Shown: positions 8,686-19,459, counted from the stretch's first letter. The stretch: 54,347 nt of DNA from an uncultured Alphaproteobacteria bacterium (GCA_903857685.1 CAIOFO010000027.1:1-54347), one strand, 5' to 3'. Numbers and translations: made by a program. Notes: generated from the letters alone by a model not told the origin.

Positions 8686-10117
8686 GGCGACCTGCCTCTA
8701 TGAAACTGTTCGGATTGCGGACCTTGTCATCATACCACACTTCGTAATGGACGTGCGGCCCTGTGCTGCGGCCGGTCGAGCCAAGCCGTCCCACCACGGA
8801 ACCCTTGCCGACCGTCGCGCCCAGCGCCACGGTTATCTTCGAAAGATGACCGTAGCGTGTATGAATCCCGAAGCCGTGGTCAATTTCCACCATGTTGCCA
8901 TAGCCGCCGCGATTGCCCGCGAAAACCACCTTGCCCGGCGCCGTGGCGGTGACCGCCGCGCCCCAGGGTCCGGCAAAATCCACGCCGGGATGGAAGGCGT
9001 AATGGCCGGTGAAGGGATCAACCCGCGCCCCGAAGCCGCTGGAACGGTCGAACGCCGCGCCGGCCACCGGTGTCGTCAGCGGAATATGCGCCACTTCGGA
9101 TGACAGATTGTTCAATTCGTCCAGCACCGCGCTGGCGCGCAGATAGGCATCGCTGAATTTCGGATCGGCCCCGTCCATATGCACCTGATCGAGCGGAATT
9201 TCCGGGCCGCCCACGCCGTCACTGGTCTGGGCCTGGTGCAGGAACTGGTCGGGATTGATGCCGGTGCTCTTGACCACGGAACGCAGCAGGCCGACATCGC
9301 CGTCCAGCGCGACCTCGGTTTGCCCCATCATCTGGGTTTCCGCATTGCCAAGCGCCGCCACCCTTGCCGTCTGGGCCGCCAGTTCGCTCAGCGCCGGATG
9401 CTGGGCATAGGCCGCCGAGATCTGCATCGGCGAGGGGCCGCGCCGGTCCAGCAGGGCCGAGGCGAATTTTTCGATCCGGCTCCAGGCGCCGTCCAGCATG
9501 CTGGCCTTGCGGGGCTTCTCGACCCGCGGCTGCGGCGCCACCGGCCCGGGCATCACCGCCAGCGAGGAATCGGCGGCATCGTCGCTGTCGGCGGCCACGC
9601 CGGTGAAGCCGACGCTGTCGGCGGCCACGCCGGTGTCCGCCGGCCCGGCCTGATAGACCGAGGCGCTGGCGGGAATTTCGGGGCCATGCGCGCCGACCGA
9701 GGCTTCGACCTGGGTCTTGCGGCTAAGGAAGCCGGAAATGGCGTTCTGCTTGGCGGTGAGGGCATCGGCGGTGGCCTTGAACTTGTCTTCCGCGCCCACC
9801 AGCGCGCCGTTGAGATCGTCATAGGAAATCTGCAGGTCCGCCAGCCGGTTCTCATAGGCCGACTGCATCTGCTGGAAGCGGTGATCCTTGGCGGCGATGA
9901 TGCGGTCCTTGAACACCACATTGACGGTGGCGAACGCCACCCAGCCCAGGAAGATCAGCGCCAGCCCGGCCAGCGTCGCCTGCAGCGAGGGACCGAAGGT
10001 GAAGAACTGCACCCGGCCGTCGCTGCGGATATAGATCTGCCGTTCCGGAAAGGTGCGATGCAGCCAGCTCCAGACGCGTTCCAGAAATGTCTCGGACGTT
10101 TCCTTGGGCGCGCGCAT
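8675..10117 (-). CDS. M23 family metallopeptidase, membrane-anchored
   Basis: Probable peptidoglycan endopeptidase (LytM type). From ATG 10117 it has 480 residues: a short cytoplasmic N-tail, one membrane helix at about 45-68, a coiled-coil stretch at about 70-135, an Ala/Pro-rich middle, and a C-terminal M23 domain. The zinc and catalytic motifs are intact: HPGVDFAGPWG, then YGHLSKITV and GPHVHYEVW. ATG 10117 has GGGGGAT upstream and is preferred. A GTG at 10237, overlapping the bcp stop, would add 40 residues of poor coding character. It overlaps the bactofilin gene and probably cuts wall where bactofilin places it. Confidence 0.88.
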   Translation of the reverse strand: MRAPKETSETFLERVWSWLHRTFPERQIYIRSDGRVQFFTFGPSLQATLAGLALIFLGWVAFATVNVVFKDRIIAAKDHRFQQMQSAYENRLADLQISYDDLNGALVGAEDKFKATADALTAKQNAISGFLSRKTQVEASVGAHGPEIPASASVYQAGPADTGVAADSVGFTGVAADSDDAADSSLAVMPGPVAPQPRVEKPRKASMLDGAWSRIEKFASALLDRRGPSPMQISAAYAQHPALSELAAQTARVAALGNAETQMMGQTEVALDGDVGLLRSVVKSTGINPDQFLHQAQTSDGVGGPEIPLDQVHMDGADPKFSDAYLRASAVLDELNNLSSEVAHIPLTTPVAGAAFDRSSGFGARVDPFTGHYAFHPGVDFAGPWGAAVTATAPGKVVFAGNRGGYGNMVEIDHGFGIHTRYGHLSKITVALGATVGKGSVVGRLGSTGRSTGPHVHYEVWYDDKVRNPNSFIEAGRHVL

Positions 10118-10233
10118 GGAGGATCCCCCAACGGGCATTTCATCCGGGCGGCGCGCGCCGTTCAAGCCGCGCTGCCAGAAAAACGACCTTGAGGTTAACC
10201 GCGGACCGAAGGGCTTTAAGGAGATTTTCTTCT

Positions 10234-10695
10234 TCACAATGATTTCGCCGCTTCCAGCACGTTTTCGACATGGCCCGGAACCTTGACCTTGTGCCAGGCC
10301 TGGGTGATCACGCCCTTGTCATTGACCAGGAAAGTGGCCCGCTCCAGGCCCATATACTTGCGGCCATAAAGGGTCTTTTCGCCCCATACGTCCCAGTCCT
10401 TGGCCATTTCGGTATCGGGGTCCGAGCCCAGGGCGATCTTCAGCTTGTGCTTGGCCTTGAATTTCTGGTGGCTGGCCAGGCTGTCCCGCGACACGCCCAG
10501 GACGAAAATCCCCAGTTTCTCGAACTTATTGACCGCGGCCGAAAAGGCGATGGCTTCCTTGGTGCAGCCCGAGGTGTCGTCCTTGGGATAGAAATAGACC
10601 ACGAAGGGTTTACCCTTCAGGCCGGCCCTTGAGACCGTGCCCGAATCGCTTTCAAGCTTGAAATTCGGGGCCTTATCGCCCGCCTGCAATGTCAT
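10234..10695 (-). CDS. bcp: Thioredoxin-dependent thiol peroxidase (Bcp/PrxQ peroxiredoxin)
   Basis: Cytoplasmic peroxiredoxin reducing peroxides. The product has 153 residues with the AhpC/TSA fold. The peroxidatic cysteine is Cys44 in DDTSGCTKEAIAF. The usual resolving cysteine five residues later is replaced by Ile49, so this is a 1-Cys form. Other typical stretches are VYFYPKDDTSG and the C-terminal KVKVPGHVENVL. The start is ATG 10695. It lies upstream of the M23 peptidase gene on the same strand. Confidence 0.92.
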   Translation of the reverse strand: MTLQAGDKAPNFKLESDSGTVSRAGLKGKPFVVYFYPKDDTSGCTKEAIAFSAAVNKFEKLGIFVLGVSRDSLASHQKFKAKHKLKIALGSDPDTEMAKDWDVWGEKTLYGRKYMGLERATFLVNDKGVITQAWHKVKVPGHVENVLEAAKSL

Positions 10696-10844
10696 ATCGC
10701 CCTGTCCGCAGCCAGAGCCCGTAACTTATGCGGCCAAATGAGGGCAAGGCAATGCAAAATTCGTTTACAAGATGCTGGCTTGACTGCCCTTTTTAGGCCC
10801 AACCCGTGCGATAAGGGTTCCCGCCGCCACTGGAACAGGTCCCG

Positions 10845-13800
10845 TTGAAGCTGCCTTTTTCCAATTATGTGAAGGCCCACCACATCAGCCATGCCGCCCT
10901 CAGTGTCGGCGCGGTCGTTGCTGCCATTGTGTTTTTCGTGGTCGGGGCGGGGGTCCGGCTGCTGATGGGCCCTGTTTCCCTGGGCCCCCTGCAGCAGAAC
11001 TTGGCGGCGGCGATCCAGGCCGCCTTGCCCGGCATCTCCCTGCAATATGACAAAGCCGCAATCGAGTGGGACCGGGAGCAGAGCCGCGTCAATCTGGTCA
11101 TTCTGGGCACCCGGATCCTGGACCAGGACGGCAAGGTGGTGGCCTCGGCCCCCAAGGCCGACATCAGCCTGGCCGCCGGCCCGTTCCTCAGCGGCAGGAT
11201 CGCGGTCCAGCGCATCACCCTGGTGGGGGTCAATCTGCGCCTGGTGCACATGAAGAATGGCGGCGTCCGCCTGGGTGCCGAGGGCGACAAGGCCAATGAC
11301 GTCTATGATCGGCTGAACGACGTGATCGAGGCCAAGGGCTCGACCTCCTCCTCGCTGAAAAGCTTCGCGGTCCATGACGCCAATCTTTCCCTGTTCGATG
11401 AGGTATCGGGCCTGAACCTGACGGCGCCGCGCGCCGATCTGTCCATCGCCGCCCGGGGCAACAGCATCGCCCTCAGCTTCAATTCCGACGTCAAATTCGC
11501 CGGGGAAGGCAAGCCGGCGCATGTGAAGGCCGACATGGTGCTGCCCGCCGAAACCGGCCCGATCAGCGGCAGCGCCACCATCAGCCATCTCGATCTGGCC
11601 GCGCTGGGCGCCAATGCGCCGCTGTTCCAGCCGCTGCGCAGCGTGCCGCTTTCCACCGATCTGTCGGTCCGGTTCAAGATCGCCCAGGGCGGCCATGTCT
11701 CCCAGACCGATTTCGACCTGTCCGCCGACGGCGACATCCCCTGGCCCGCACTCAAGGACAAGGCGCTGCATGTGCGCCAGCTTCGCCTCAGCGGTCATTA
11801 TGACGGGCTCAAAAATCACCTGGCGCTGGGACAGGCGGCGCTGGATGCGCGCGAAGCGCAAATCAAACTCAATGGCGGCGCCGATTTCGTCTTTGACGCC
11901 CGCGGCGTGCTCGACAGCATCGCCGCCGATCTCTCCGCCACCCGCGCCGCGCTCGACATGCCGGGCGTATTTGCCGTGCCCGTCAATCTGCAGACGGCGC
12001 AATTCCACGGCGTCTGGCATGCGGTTCCGCGCAATTTCGATATTACGCGCCTCACATTCACCGCGCCCGGCTTCGCCCTGGATGCCAAGGGCGGCCTGCA
12101 GCTGGGCCAGCCCGGCCAGTCGCCCGGCCTGGCCATGACCGGCACGCTGGCGCCGATGCCGGAGGCGGCATTGATGCGCTACTGGCCGCTGATGATCGCG
12201 CCCAGCACCCGCGACTGGATCACCGGCAATATCTTCGCCGGCAATGTCGGCCAGATCGCGTTTGAAACCCATTTCACGCCGGGCATGATCGACCAGCCGG
12301 TCTGGCCGGACGCCTCGCTGAAACTGTCCTTTCCGGTCAGCGGCGTGGAAGGCAATTATGTCCGCGGCCTTACCCACCTGACCGGCGTGGCGGGCAGCGC
12401 CATCCTCACCGGCGACACCTTCACCGCCGATTTCACCAGCGGGCGGGTGGGTACGCTGGTGGTCAGCAAGGGCCATGCCCTGATCCCCACCTTGCATGTT
12501 GACGGCACGGTGGGCCAGTTCAGCGCCCATGTGGACGGGCCGCTGCCCGAAGTCATGACGCTGATCGACATGAAGCCGCTGGGCTATCCCACCCGCTTCG
12601 GCGTGGACCCGAAACAGACCGCCGGCACCGCCAGCCTGGACATCGCCGTCAAGGTGCCGATGCTGGCCAAGCTGAAAGTGGATGATGTCGGAATTCTTGT
12701 GAACGCTGCGGTGCAGGATTTCGGCGTCGCGCTGGGCCGGCTGCATCTGAGCAATGGCGACGTGAATTTCACCATCGACAACAACAGCCTGCACCAGGTG
12801 GGCATGGTCAATCTGGCGGACTCCAGGCTGGCGGTGGACTGGACGGAGGACTTCAAGACCAATGGCGACATCACCACCAAACTGGCCGTCAAGGGCCAGG
12901 TCACCGATGCCGGCCGCGCCGCCCTCAATATCGGGCTGGCGACCATCCTCACCGGCCCGGTGGGCGTGAACGGCACGCTGGAGGGCCATCGCGGCTCGCT
13001 GCGCACCGCCGACATGCAGCTCGATCTGACGCCTTCGGCGGTGATGGTGCCGATCGTGCATCTGGGCAAGCCGGCGGGGCAGGCGGCAACCGGTCATGTC
13101 AGCGTCAATTTCGGCGCTGGCGACAATATCGCCGATGAAACCATCCGCATTACCGGTCCCAATCTCTCCGCCAGCGGCAGCGCCAATTTCGACAGGAATG
13201 GCGTCTTGACCGTGCTCAGCTTCCCCAGCGTGAAGATGGGCACGCTCAATGACCTGTCCTTCGTCCTGACCAAGGGAGCGCCAGGGAATGGTCAAGGCGG
13301 CGATGCCTATGTCATTCGCGGCCATTCGATGGACGGTTCGCTGGTGGGCCGCAATGCCAATGCCACGCCCGGCAACAGCCCCGGCGTCAATGCCAGTGCG
13401 CCTGCGCCCGATGAGACGCCCAGCGGCGCCTTCCAGATCGACGCCAGGCTGGACCGTCTGGCGATGCGCGACGGCGTTGCCATGGCGCCTTTCTCCATGC
13501 AGCTGAGCGGCACCGGCAACCGTCCGGGCACGCTGGCGCTGGCCGGCACGCTGACACAGACAGGCAGCCGCAGCGCCCAGCCCATCACGGCGGCGATCGA
13601 AGCGGTGCCCGCCGGGCGCAAGCTCACCTTGTCGGCGGGCGATGCCGGCATGCTGGTGCGCGGCATGTTCGCCTTTGAATCCCTGCGCGGCGGCAAGATG
13701 ACTTTGCTGGCCAACCTGCCGGGCAAAGCGGGGGATGCGGAAGTTGCCGGACCGGCGCCCGACTATACCGGCAAGCTCGACATCGACAATTTCACCATGG

Positions 13801-14348
13801 TCAACCAGCCTTTCCTGACGCGGCTGTTCTCGGCCGGTTCGCTCATCGGCATTGGCGACCTGTTGGGCGGAAGCGGCATCACCGTGGATAATCTGGATGT
13901 GCCCTTCAGTTCCAAGAACAATGTCATCAGCGTCAAGGACGCCCGCGCCGCCGGGCCCGCCGTCGGCGTCAGCGCCGATGGCTACATTGACCGGCCCAAG
14001 AACCAGGTGGCGCTGAAAGGTTCGCTGCTCCCGGCCTATGGCATCAATTCCATCATCAGCAATGTGCCGCTCTTGGGCGACCTGCTGGCGTCGAAAAAAG
14101 GCGAGGGGATTTTCGGCGTCACCTATTCGGCCACCGGCAATGCCGACCAGCCCAATATCAGCGTCAACCCGCTGTCGGTGCTGACGCCGGGCATCCTGCG
14201 CCGCATCTTCGAAGGCCATATGCCGACGGCGGCCAATGCGCCGTCCAACGCGCCGGGCGCCCAGGTCGTGCCGCCTGCCGCGACGACCAGCGCCTCGCCC
14301 TCACAGCAAGCCGCAACCCCGGCGCCCGCACCCAAGCCGGCGAACTAG
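10845..14348 (+). CDS. Giant AsmA-like/DUF3971 envelope protein (YhdP-type)
   Basis: A 1167-residue protein with an N-terminal signal-anchor helix (about residues 17-42) and a very long periplasmic part of repeating beta strands, as in AsmA-like bridge proteins (YhdP, TamB). Stretches such as [19 protein letters not shown] and the C-terminal [21 protein letters not shown] are typical of the DUF3971/AsmA_2 family. Such proteins are thought to move phospholipid between the inner and outer membranes; function here is inferred. The start is probably TTG 10845 with GGAACAGG upstream; GTG 10869 is an alternative. The C-terminus is Pro/Ala-rich. Its TAG shares the palindromic CTAG with the convergent tyrS stop. 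Confidence 0.85.
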   Translation: MKLPFSNYVKAHHISHAALSVGAVVAAIVFFVVGAGVRLLMGPVSLGPLQQNLAAAIQAALPGISLQYDKAAIEWDREQSRVNLVILGTRILDQDGKVVASAPKADISLAAGPFLSGRIAVQRITLVGVNLRLVHMKNGGVRLGAEGDKANDVYDRLNDVIEAKGSTSSSLKSFAVHDANLSLFDEVSGLNLTAPRADLSIAARGNSIALSFNSDVKFAGEGKPAHVKADMVLPAETGPISGSATISHLDLAALGANAPLFQPLRSVPLSTDLSVRFKIAQGGHVSQTDFDLSADGDIPWPALKDKALHVRQLRLSGHYDGLKNHLALGQAALDAREAQIKLNGGADFVFDARGVLDSIAADLSATRAALDMPGVFAVPVNLQTAQFHGVWHAVPRNFDITRLTFTAPGFALDAKGGLQLGQPGQSPGLAMTGTLAPMPEAALMRYWPLMIAPSTRDWITGNIFAGNVGQIAFETHFTPGMIDQPVWPDASLKLSFPVSGVEGNYVRGLTHLTGVAGSAILTGDTFTADFTSGRVGTLVVSKGHALIPTLHVDGTVGQFSAHVDGPLPEVMTLIDMKPLGYPTRFGVDPKQTAGTASLDIAVKVPMLAKLKVDDVGILVNAAVQDFGVALGRLHLSNGDVNFTIDNNSLHQVGMVNLADSRLAVDWTEDFKTNGDITTKLAVKGQVTDAGRAALNIGLATILTGPVGVNGTLEGHRGSLRTADMQLDLTPSAVMVPIVHLGKPAGQAATGHVSVNFGAGDNIADETIRITGPNLSASGSANFDRNGVLTVLSFPSVKMGTLNDLSFVLTKGAPGNGQGGDAYVIRGHSMDGSLVGRNANATPGNSPGVNASAPAPDETPSGAFQIDARLDRLAMRDGVAMAPFSMQLSGTGNRPGTLALAGTLTQTGSRSAQPITAAIEAVPAGRKLTLSAGDAGMLVRGMFAFESLRGGKMTLLANLPGKAGDAEVAGPAPDYTGKLDIDNFTMVNQPFLTRLFSAGSLIGIGDLLGGSGITVDNLDVPFSSKNNVISVKDARAAGPAVGVSADGYIDRPKNQVALKGSLLPAYGINSIISNVPLLGDLLASKKGEGIFGVTYSATGNADQPNISVNPLSVLTPGILRRIFEGHMPTAANAPSNAPGAQVVPPAATTSASPSQQAATPAPAPKPAN

Positions 14349-15592
14349 GCTGGTTTCACAAGTACGTGTTTCTTCTTGCCGCTGGACAGCTTCAGCACGC
14401 CATCGCTGTTGAGCGCTGTCGCATCCACCATCAATTTCGGATCGCTCACCGCGGCATCGTTCAGCTTCAGGCCATTGTTGGCGATCAGCTTGCGGGCCTC
14501 GGAATTTGACGACGCCAATCCCGCCGCCACCGCCAAGGTCAAAATGCCTTCCGGAAATTTCGCCGTGATGGTGGGCAGTCCTTCCGCCATCGTCCCGTCC
14601 TCGAAGGCACTGCGCGCCGTCTTGGCGGCCGTCTCCGCCGCCGCCCGGCCATGCAGCAGGGCGGTGGCCTCGGTGGCGAGAATCTTCTTGGCCTCGTTCA
14701 GCTCCGAACCCTGCAATGCTTCCAGCCGCGCGATCTCTGGGAGCGCCATGTCGGTGAACAGGCGCAGGAAGCGGCCGACATCGCCGTCTTCGGTGTTGCG
14801 CCAGAATTGCCAGTAATCATAGACGCTGAGCCTGTCCTGGTTCAGCCATACCGCGCCCGAAGCGGTCTTGCCCATCTTGGCGCCCGACGATGTGGTGATC
14901 AGCGGCGTGGTCAGGCCGAACAGTTGCGGCGTCCCCATGCGGCGGCCGAGCTCGATGCCGGAAACGACATTGCCCCACTGGTCCGAGCCGGACGATTGCA
15001 GGCGGCAGCCATAGCGCTTGCTGAGCTCGACAAAATCGTAAGCCTGCATGAGGGAATAGTTGAATTCCAGGAACGACATGGGCTGTTCGCGCTCCAGCCG
15101 CAGCTTGACGCTGTCCATGGTCAGCATGCGGTTGACCGAGAAGTGCCGCCCGATTTCGCGCAGGAAGGGAATATATTCCAGCCGGTCGAGCCACTCGGCA
15201 TTGTCCACCATGATGGCGTCGCCGGGGCCGTCGCCGAATTGGAGCAGGTGCCGGACGCCGCCCAGCATGCTGCGCTTGTTCTCCTCGATCTGCTCTGGCG
15301 TGAGGATCAGCCTCGTCTCGTCCTTGCCGGAGGGATCGCCCGCCTTGGTGGTGCCGCCGCCCATCAGCAGGACGGGGCGATGCCCCGCCTGTTGCAGGCG
15401 GCGCAGGGTCATCAACTGCACCAGATTGCCGATATGCATGCTGCTGGCGGTGCAGTCGAAGCCGATATAGGCGGTGACACATTCCCATTGGAACAACGCG
15501 TCCAGATCGGCGGCCGCTGAACAGTCGTAATAGGCCCCGCGAGCCACGAAGGTGCGGAGGAATTCGGACTGGAATTGCGGCGCGGCGGGCAT
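14345..15592 (-). CDS. tyrS: Tyrosyl-tRNA synthetase
   Basis: Charges tRNA-Tyr. The product from ATG 15592 has 415 residues. Class I signatures are visible: the HIGH-like motif MHIGNLVQL and the KMSKS-like motif AKMGKTASG, plus [15 protein letters not shown] for substrate binding. A C-terminal S4-like RNA-binding domain ([15 protein letters not shown]) is present. An upstream in-frame extension to 15751 overlaps the divergent anmK gene and is rejected; ATG 15625 is a weaker alternative. Only about 40 bp separates this start from anmK, so the two promoters must overlap each other or the genes. Confidence 0.94.
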   Translation of the reverse strand: MPAAPQFQSEFLRTFVARGAYYDCSAAADLDALFQWECVTAYIGFDCTASSMHIGNLVQLMTLRRLQQAGHRPVLLMGGGTTKAGDPSGKDETRLILTPEQIEENKRSMLGGVRHLLQFGDGPGDAIMVDNAEWLDRLEYIPFLREIGRHFSVNRMLTMDSVKLRLEREQPMSFLEFNYSLMQAYDFVELSKRYGCRLQSSGSDQWGNVVSGIELGRRMGTPQLFGLTTPLITTSSGAKMGKTASGAVWLNQDRLSVYDYWQFWRNTEDGDVGRFLRLFTDMALPEIARLEALQGSELNEAKKILATEATALLHGRAAAETAAKTARSAFEDGTMAEGLPTITAKFPEGILTLAVAAGLASSNSEARKLIANNGLKLNDAAVSDPKLMVDATALNSDGVLKLSSGKKKHVLVKPA

Positions 15593-15632
15593 GCTGTAGT
15601 CTCGGGCTGGCGAAGCAGGCGGCATAGCATAA

Positions 15633-16739
15633 ATGTCGGAAATCTCGAAAGTCATCGGGTTGATGAGCGGCACCTCGCTGGACGGGGTGGACGCCGCCCA
15701 GCTGGAGACGGACGGGGTGGACATCGCCCGCCCCGGTCCCGGCCTGACCATCCCCTATAATAAAGAGACCCGCGCCCTCTTGAAGGCTGCGCTGGAAGCG
15801 GCGCGCGACGTGGCGGAAGGCGGCCCGGTGCCGCATTCCATCCGCGACGCCGAACGTCATTTGACCGAGGCCCATGCCGAAGCGGTAAAAGCCCTGCTGA
15901 AAAAGGCCGGGCTGGCGGCAGACCAGGTCGCCATGATCGGCTTTCACGGCCAGACCATCCTGCATCGTCCCGCTCAGCACTGGACCTGGCAGATCGGCGA
16001 TGGCGGTTTGCTGGCGCGGCTCACCGGTATTGATGTGGTCAATGATTTCCGCAGCGCCGACGTGAAGGCCGGCGGCCAGGGCGCGCCGCTGGTGCCGCTC
16101 TATCATGCCGCGCTCGCCCGCAAATCATCGCTGGCGCCGCCGCTGGTGCTGGTCAACATCGGGGGGGTCGCCAACGTCACTTATATAAGCGGCGATCTGG
16201 TGCTGGCCTTCGACACCGGCCCCGGCAATGCGCCGATAGACGACTGGATGCATACCCACAGCGGCAGGCCGGTGGACGAGGACGGCGCCTTTGCCGCCAC
16301 GGGCACGGTGAACGGTGCCGCGCTGGAAAAAATGCTGGCCAATCCGTTTTTCGACCGTATTCCGCCCAAATCGCTCGATCGCATGGATTTCGGCAGCGAT
16401 GCGGTGAAGGATTTATCGCCCGCCGACGGCGCCGCCACCCTTACCGCCTTTACCGCCGCCTCCATCGCCAAGGCGCGGCAATATTTTCCGGAAGCCCCCA
16501 CGACCTGGATCGTCTGCGGCGGCGGGCGTCACAACAAGACGCTGATGGCGATGCTGAAAGCCCGCGTCAACGCGCCCGTGATCGCGGCGGAAGAGGCGGG
16601 CTGGAATGGCGATGCGATGGAAGCGGAGGCCTTCGCCTATCTGGCGATGCGTTCGAAAAAGGGGCTGCCGCTCTCTCTCCCCACAACCACAGGCGTTCAG
16701 CAGCCCATGACGGGCGGGAAACTTCACCGCAAAGCATAG
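15633..16739 (+). CDS. anmK: Anhydro-N-acetylmuramic acid kinase
   Basis: Phosphorylates and opens 1,6-anhydro-MurNAc, a wall-recycling product, to MurNAc-6-phosphate. The product has 368 residues. Diagnostic motifs are [12 protein letters not shown] at the N-terminus (ATP site), [26 protein letters not shown], and [14 protein letters not shown]. The start is ATG 15633, divergent from tyrS. It ends just before a long inverted repeat. Confidence 0.95.
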   Translation: MSEISKVIGLMSGTSLDGVDAAQLETDGVDIARPGPGLTIPYNKETRALLKAALEAARDVAEGGPVPHSIRDAERHLTEAHAEAVKALLKKAGLAADQVAMIGFHGQTILHRPAQHWTWQIGDGGLLARLTGIDVVNDFRSADVKAGGQGAPLVPLYHAALARKSSLAPPLVLVNIGGVANVTYISGDLVLAFDTGPGNAPIDDWMHTHSGRPVDEDGAFAATGTVNGAALEKMLANPFFDRIPPKSLDRMDFGSDAVKDLSPADGAATLTAFTAASIAKARQYFPEAPTTWIVCGGGRHNKTLMAMLKARVNAPVIAAEEAGWNGDAMEAEAFAYLAMRSKKGLPLSLPTTTGVQQPMTGGKLHRKA

Positions 16740-16746
16740 GTGTCTT

Positions 16747-16863
16747 CCCCCGGCGAACAGCGCGGATTGCCGCGTTGTGAGGGAAGGGGATCCAGGTCTT
16801 GAATACAAATCAGGTGTGGGTCCCCTTCCCCTCGCATTGCCAACGCAATGCTCGGCCGGGGAC
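16747..16863. repeat. Inverted pair of family B repeats (possible bidirectional terminator)
   Basis: Two family B repeats face each other. The left arm (16747-16797) contains GAGGGAAGGGGATCC and the right arm (16813-16863) contains GGGTCCCCTTCCCCTC, so they can pair. Each arm also has its own small hairpin (right: GCATTG/CAATGC). The structure lies between convergent anmK and the hydrolase gene, where it could stop transcription from both sides. Confidence 0.7.
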
Positions 16864-16874
16864 TGCGGGAATGC

Positions 16875-17531
16875 CTAACGGCCTTCCCTTGGCTTGCTCA
16901 TCATGTTGGAGACGTATTCCCTGACCGTCTCCACCACTTCGGTTTCATGCTTGTCGAAGAAATGGTTGGCGCCTTCCACCTTGTCATAGGTGATCTTGAT
17001 GCCCTTCTGGGCGGTGAGGCGGTCCACCAGCTTCTGGACATCGGGTTCCGGCACCACATTGTCCTTGGTGCCATGCACGATCAGGCCGGAGGCAGGGCAG
17101 GGCGCCAGGAAGGCAAAGTCATACATGCTGGCGGGCGGCGCGATGGAAACGAATCCCGTGATTTCCGGCCGGCGCATCAAGAGCTGCATGCCGATCCAGG
17201 CGCCAAAGGAAATGCCGCAGACCCAGACATTGGAAGGGTTGGGATAGAGCGTGTTCATCCAGTCCAGCACGGCGGCTGCATCGGAGAGTTCGCCCGAGCC
17301 ATTGTCGAAACTGCCCTGGCTGCGGCCCACGCCGCGGAAATTGAAGCGCACCGTGGTGCAGCCCAGGCCGTGGAACATGTGAAACAGGTCATAGACCAGC
17401 GGATTGTTCATCGTCCCGCCGAACTGGGGATGGGGATGCAGCACCAGGGCCATGGGGGCGCCGGGGGCCTTCTGGCGCTGGTAGCGGGCCTCGATGCGGC
17501 CAGCCGAGCCGGGGAGAATGATATCGGGCAT
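16875..17531 (-). CDS. Alpha/beta hydrolase (dienelactone hydrolase-like)
   Basis: A 218-residue cytoplasmic hydrolase of the KynA/YfhR-like group, substrate unknown. The likely catalytic triad is Ser108 in the nucleophile elbow CGISFGAW, Asp157 in HGTKDNVVPE, and His190 in EGANHFF. LVLHPHPQFGGTMNNP and FNFRGVGRSQG are the conserved strand and oxyanion regions. There is no signal peptide. It is transcribed divergently from the iscR operon and ends beside the family B inverted repeat. Confidence 0.87.
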   Translation of the reverse strand: MPDIILPGSAGRIEARYQRQKAPGAPMALVLHPHPQFGGTMNNPLVYDLFHMFHGLGCTTVRFNFRGVGRSQGSFDNGSGELSDAAAVLDWMNTLYPNPSNVWVCGISFGAWIGMQLLMRRPEITGFVSIAPPASMYDFAFLAPCPASGLIVHGTKDNVVPEPDVQKLVDRLTAQKGIKITYDKVEGANHFFDKHETEVVETVREYVSNMMSKPREGR

Positions 17532-17655
17532 ATCTGTCCTATGGGCTCACAAGCCGGCGGCTGCGTGGTTTGAGATAGAAGAAAACTCGGGATTTCGCCA
17601 TAATAAATCCGTTTATTTTCAATATGTTATGGATTAATTGGCGAGGTTCAGGTGA

Positions 17656-17681
17656 ATACTTGACCGCATTAGTCAGGAAAT
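17656..17681 (+). promoter_or_regulatory. Probable IscR-type operator overlapping the SUF operon promoter
   Basis: Contains CTTGACCGCATTAGTCAGG flanked by ATA and AAAT, matching the general layout of type 1 IscR sites (CTTGACT...GTCAGG). TTGACC at 17660 can serve as -35 and TATATG near 17683 as -10. It is about 115 bp before iscR, so autoregulation by iron-sulfur status is likely. Confidence 0.65.
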
Positions 17682-17795
17682 CTATATGCTGTCCGTGGGA
17701 AATACAGGCGTTTTTCCGGGCTGGCCGCGCTTCTTACACCAATGGCTTCGATCACCCCAAGAAAAATCGCCATCTTTAAACTAAGGAGATCGGCC

Positions 17796-18293
17796 ATGAG
17801 GCTCAGTACCAAAGGGCGCTATGCGGTGATGGCGATGGCCGATCTGGCCGGCCATGCCCCCGAATCACACGACCAAACCCCGGCCGGGATCAAACCCGTC
17901 GCCCTGGCCGATATCGCCGAGCGGCAGGACATTTCCCTGTCCTATCTGGAACAGCTTTTCGCCAAGCTGCGGCGCGGCGGGCTGGTGACCAGCGTGCGCG
18001 GTCCCGGCGGCGGCTATCGCCTGTCGCGTCCCAGCAATGAACTTCGCATCGCCGACATCATCGTGGCGGTGGACGAGCCCATCGCAGCCACGCGCTGCAA
18101 GACCGGCAGCGCCAAGGGCTGCACCAAGACGGGCGCGCGCTGCGTCACCCATGATCTGTGGGAAGAGCTGGGCCAGCAGATCCATGTATTCCTGTCGTCC
18201 GTGTCGCTGGCCGATGTGGTGGAGAAGCGGGTGCTGGGCCGCGCCAAGCCCTGCAACGACATGCTGGTGCAGAAATACGAAGCGGCGGAATAA
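17796..18293 (+). CDS. iscR: Rrf2 family iron-sulfur regulator IscR
   Basis: A [2Fe-2S]-binding repressor controlling iron-sulfur cluster assembly. The 165-residue product has an N-terminal winged helix (MRLSTKGRYAVMAMADLA; SYLEQLFAKLRRGGLVTSVR), then the cluster ligands in RCKTGSAKGCTKTGARC followed by a His. ATG 17796 has AAGGAG at 17783-17788 and is clearly the start; an upstream in-frame ATG at 17742 is discarded. Its TAA overlaps the ATG of the next gene (TAATG). It is the first gene of the SUF operon. Confidence 0.94.
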   Translation: MRLSTKGRYAVMAMADLAGHAPESHDQTPAGIKPVALADIAERQDISLSYLEQLFAKLRRGGLVTSVRGPGGGYRLSRPSNELRIADIIVAVDEPIAATRCKTGSAKGCTKTGARCVTHDLWEELGQQIHVFLSSVSLADVVEKRVLGRAKPCNDMLVQKYEAAE

Positions 18294-19456
18294 TGCATTA
18301 TTGCGATCACAACGCGACTTCGCCGCTGCGTCCGGCATGCCGGGACGCCATGGCCCATGCCCTCACCATCGGCGGCAATCCGTCCGCGGTGCATGCGGCG
18401 GGCCGCGCGGCGCGCGCCGTGATCGAGGATGCGCGGGACGCGGTGGCAAGGCTGGTGGGCGCGAAATCCGATCAAGTCATCTTCACCAGCGGCGCCACGG
18501 AATCCAACGCCCTGGCGCTGGCGGGCGCCATCGAAGGCGCCCTGACCGAGGGCGACAAGCCCGTCCGTATCACCCGCCTGTTTGTCTCGGCCATCGAACA
18601 CAGTTCCGTCCTGAAGTCGGCCCAGCGCCTGGCCGAACGCACTGCCGGCCTCAGGTTCGAAATTCTTCCCGTCACGGCCGATGGCGTGCTGGATACCGAG
18701 GCATTGCGGGTCGCCTTGCGCGAAGGCAAGGGCCGCACCCTGGTCGCAGTGATGGCCGCCAACAACGAGAACGGCGTGATCCAGCCGGTGGCGGAGATTT
18801 CCCGCCTTTGCCGCGAGGCCGGCGCCCTGCTGCTTGTGGATGCCGTCACCGCCGCCGGCAAGATGGAGCTGGATTTTGCGCTTTGCGATTACTTGACGCT
18901 TTCGGCGCACAAGATGGGCGGACCGCAAGGCTCCGGCGCGCTGATGCTGGGCGATGGCGTTCCCTTCGCGCCGCAACTGGTGGGCGGCAGCCAGCAGAAG
19001 GGCCTGCGCGCCGGTTCCGAGAATCTCTCCGGCATTGCCGGTTTCGGCGCGGCCGCAAAGGCGGTGCTGGCCAATGACGGGGAACGCGCACGTATCGCGG
19101 GCCTGCGTGACGATTTTGAAAAAAAGCTGAAGGCGGCGATCCCCGGCGCGGTGGTGTTCGGCGAAAATGCGCCGCGCCTTCCCAACACATCCAATGCCGC
19201 GCTGCCCGGCGTCAGCGGCGAGAATATCGTCATCGCGCTCGACCTGGACGGCGTTGCCGTGAGTTCGGGCTCGTCCTGCTCGTCGGGTAAGATCACGCCC
19301 TCGCATGTATTGTCCGCCATGGGCGTGGATGCCGCGCTGGCGGGCGCGGCCCTGCGCGTCAGTTTCGGCTGGAATTCCACAGCACAGGATGCCGACGCCG
19401 TGGTTGCATCGCTGATCCGTCTCAATCAACGCGCCCACCAGCGCGCGGCGGAGTAA
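18293..19456 (+). CDS. Cysteine desulfurase (IscS/NifS class)
   Basis: PLP enzyme taking sulfur from cysteine for cluster assembly. The product has 387 residues. YCDHNATSPLRP at the N-terminus, the PLP lysine in TLSAHKMGGPQGSGAL, and the catalytic Cys in SSGSSCSSGKITPSHVL place it in group I. The start ATG overlaps the iscR stop. It is a second, distinct desulfurase in the operon besides SufS. This arrangement is common in alphaproteobacterial SUF operons. Confidence 0.92.
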   Translation: MHYCDHNATSPLRPACRDAMAHALTIGGNPSAVHAAGRAARAVIEDARDAVARLVGAKSDQVIFTSGATESNALALAGAIEGALTEGDKPVRITRLFVSAIEHSSVLKSAQRLAERTAGLRFEILPVTADGVLDTEALRVALREGKGRTLVAVMAANNENGVIQPVAEISRLCREAGALLLVDAVTAAGKMELDFALCDYLTLSAHKMGGPQGSGALMLGDGVPFAPQLVGGSQQKGLRAGSENLSGIAGFGAAAKAVLANDGERARIAGLRDDFEKKLKAAIPGAVVFGENAPRLPNTSNAALPGVSGENIVIALDLDGVAVSSGSSCSSGKITPSHVLSAMGVDAALAGAALRVSFGWNSTAQDADAVVASLIRLNQRAHQRAAE

Positions 19457-19459
19457 GCC

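Noticed and set aside
10692-14219. Leftward open frame of over 1100 codons opposite the AsmA-like gene
   Set aside because: High-GC antisense shadow, rich in Gly/His/Gln/Arg; the rightward product has a signal anchor and AsmA-like features.
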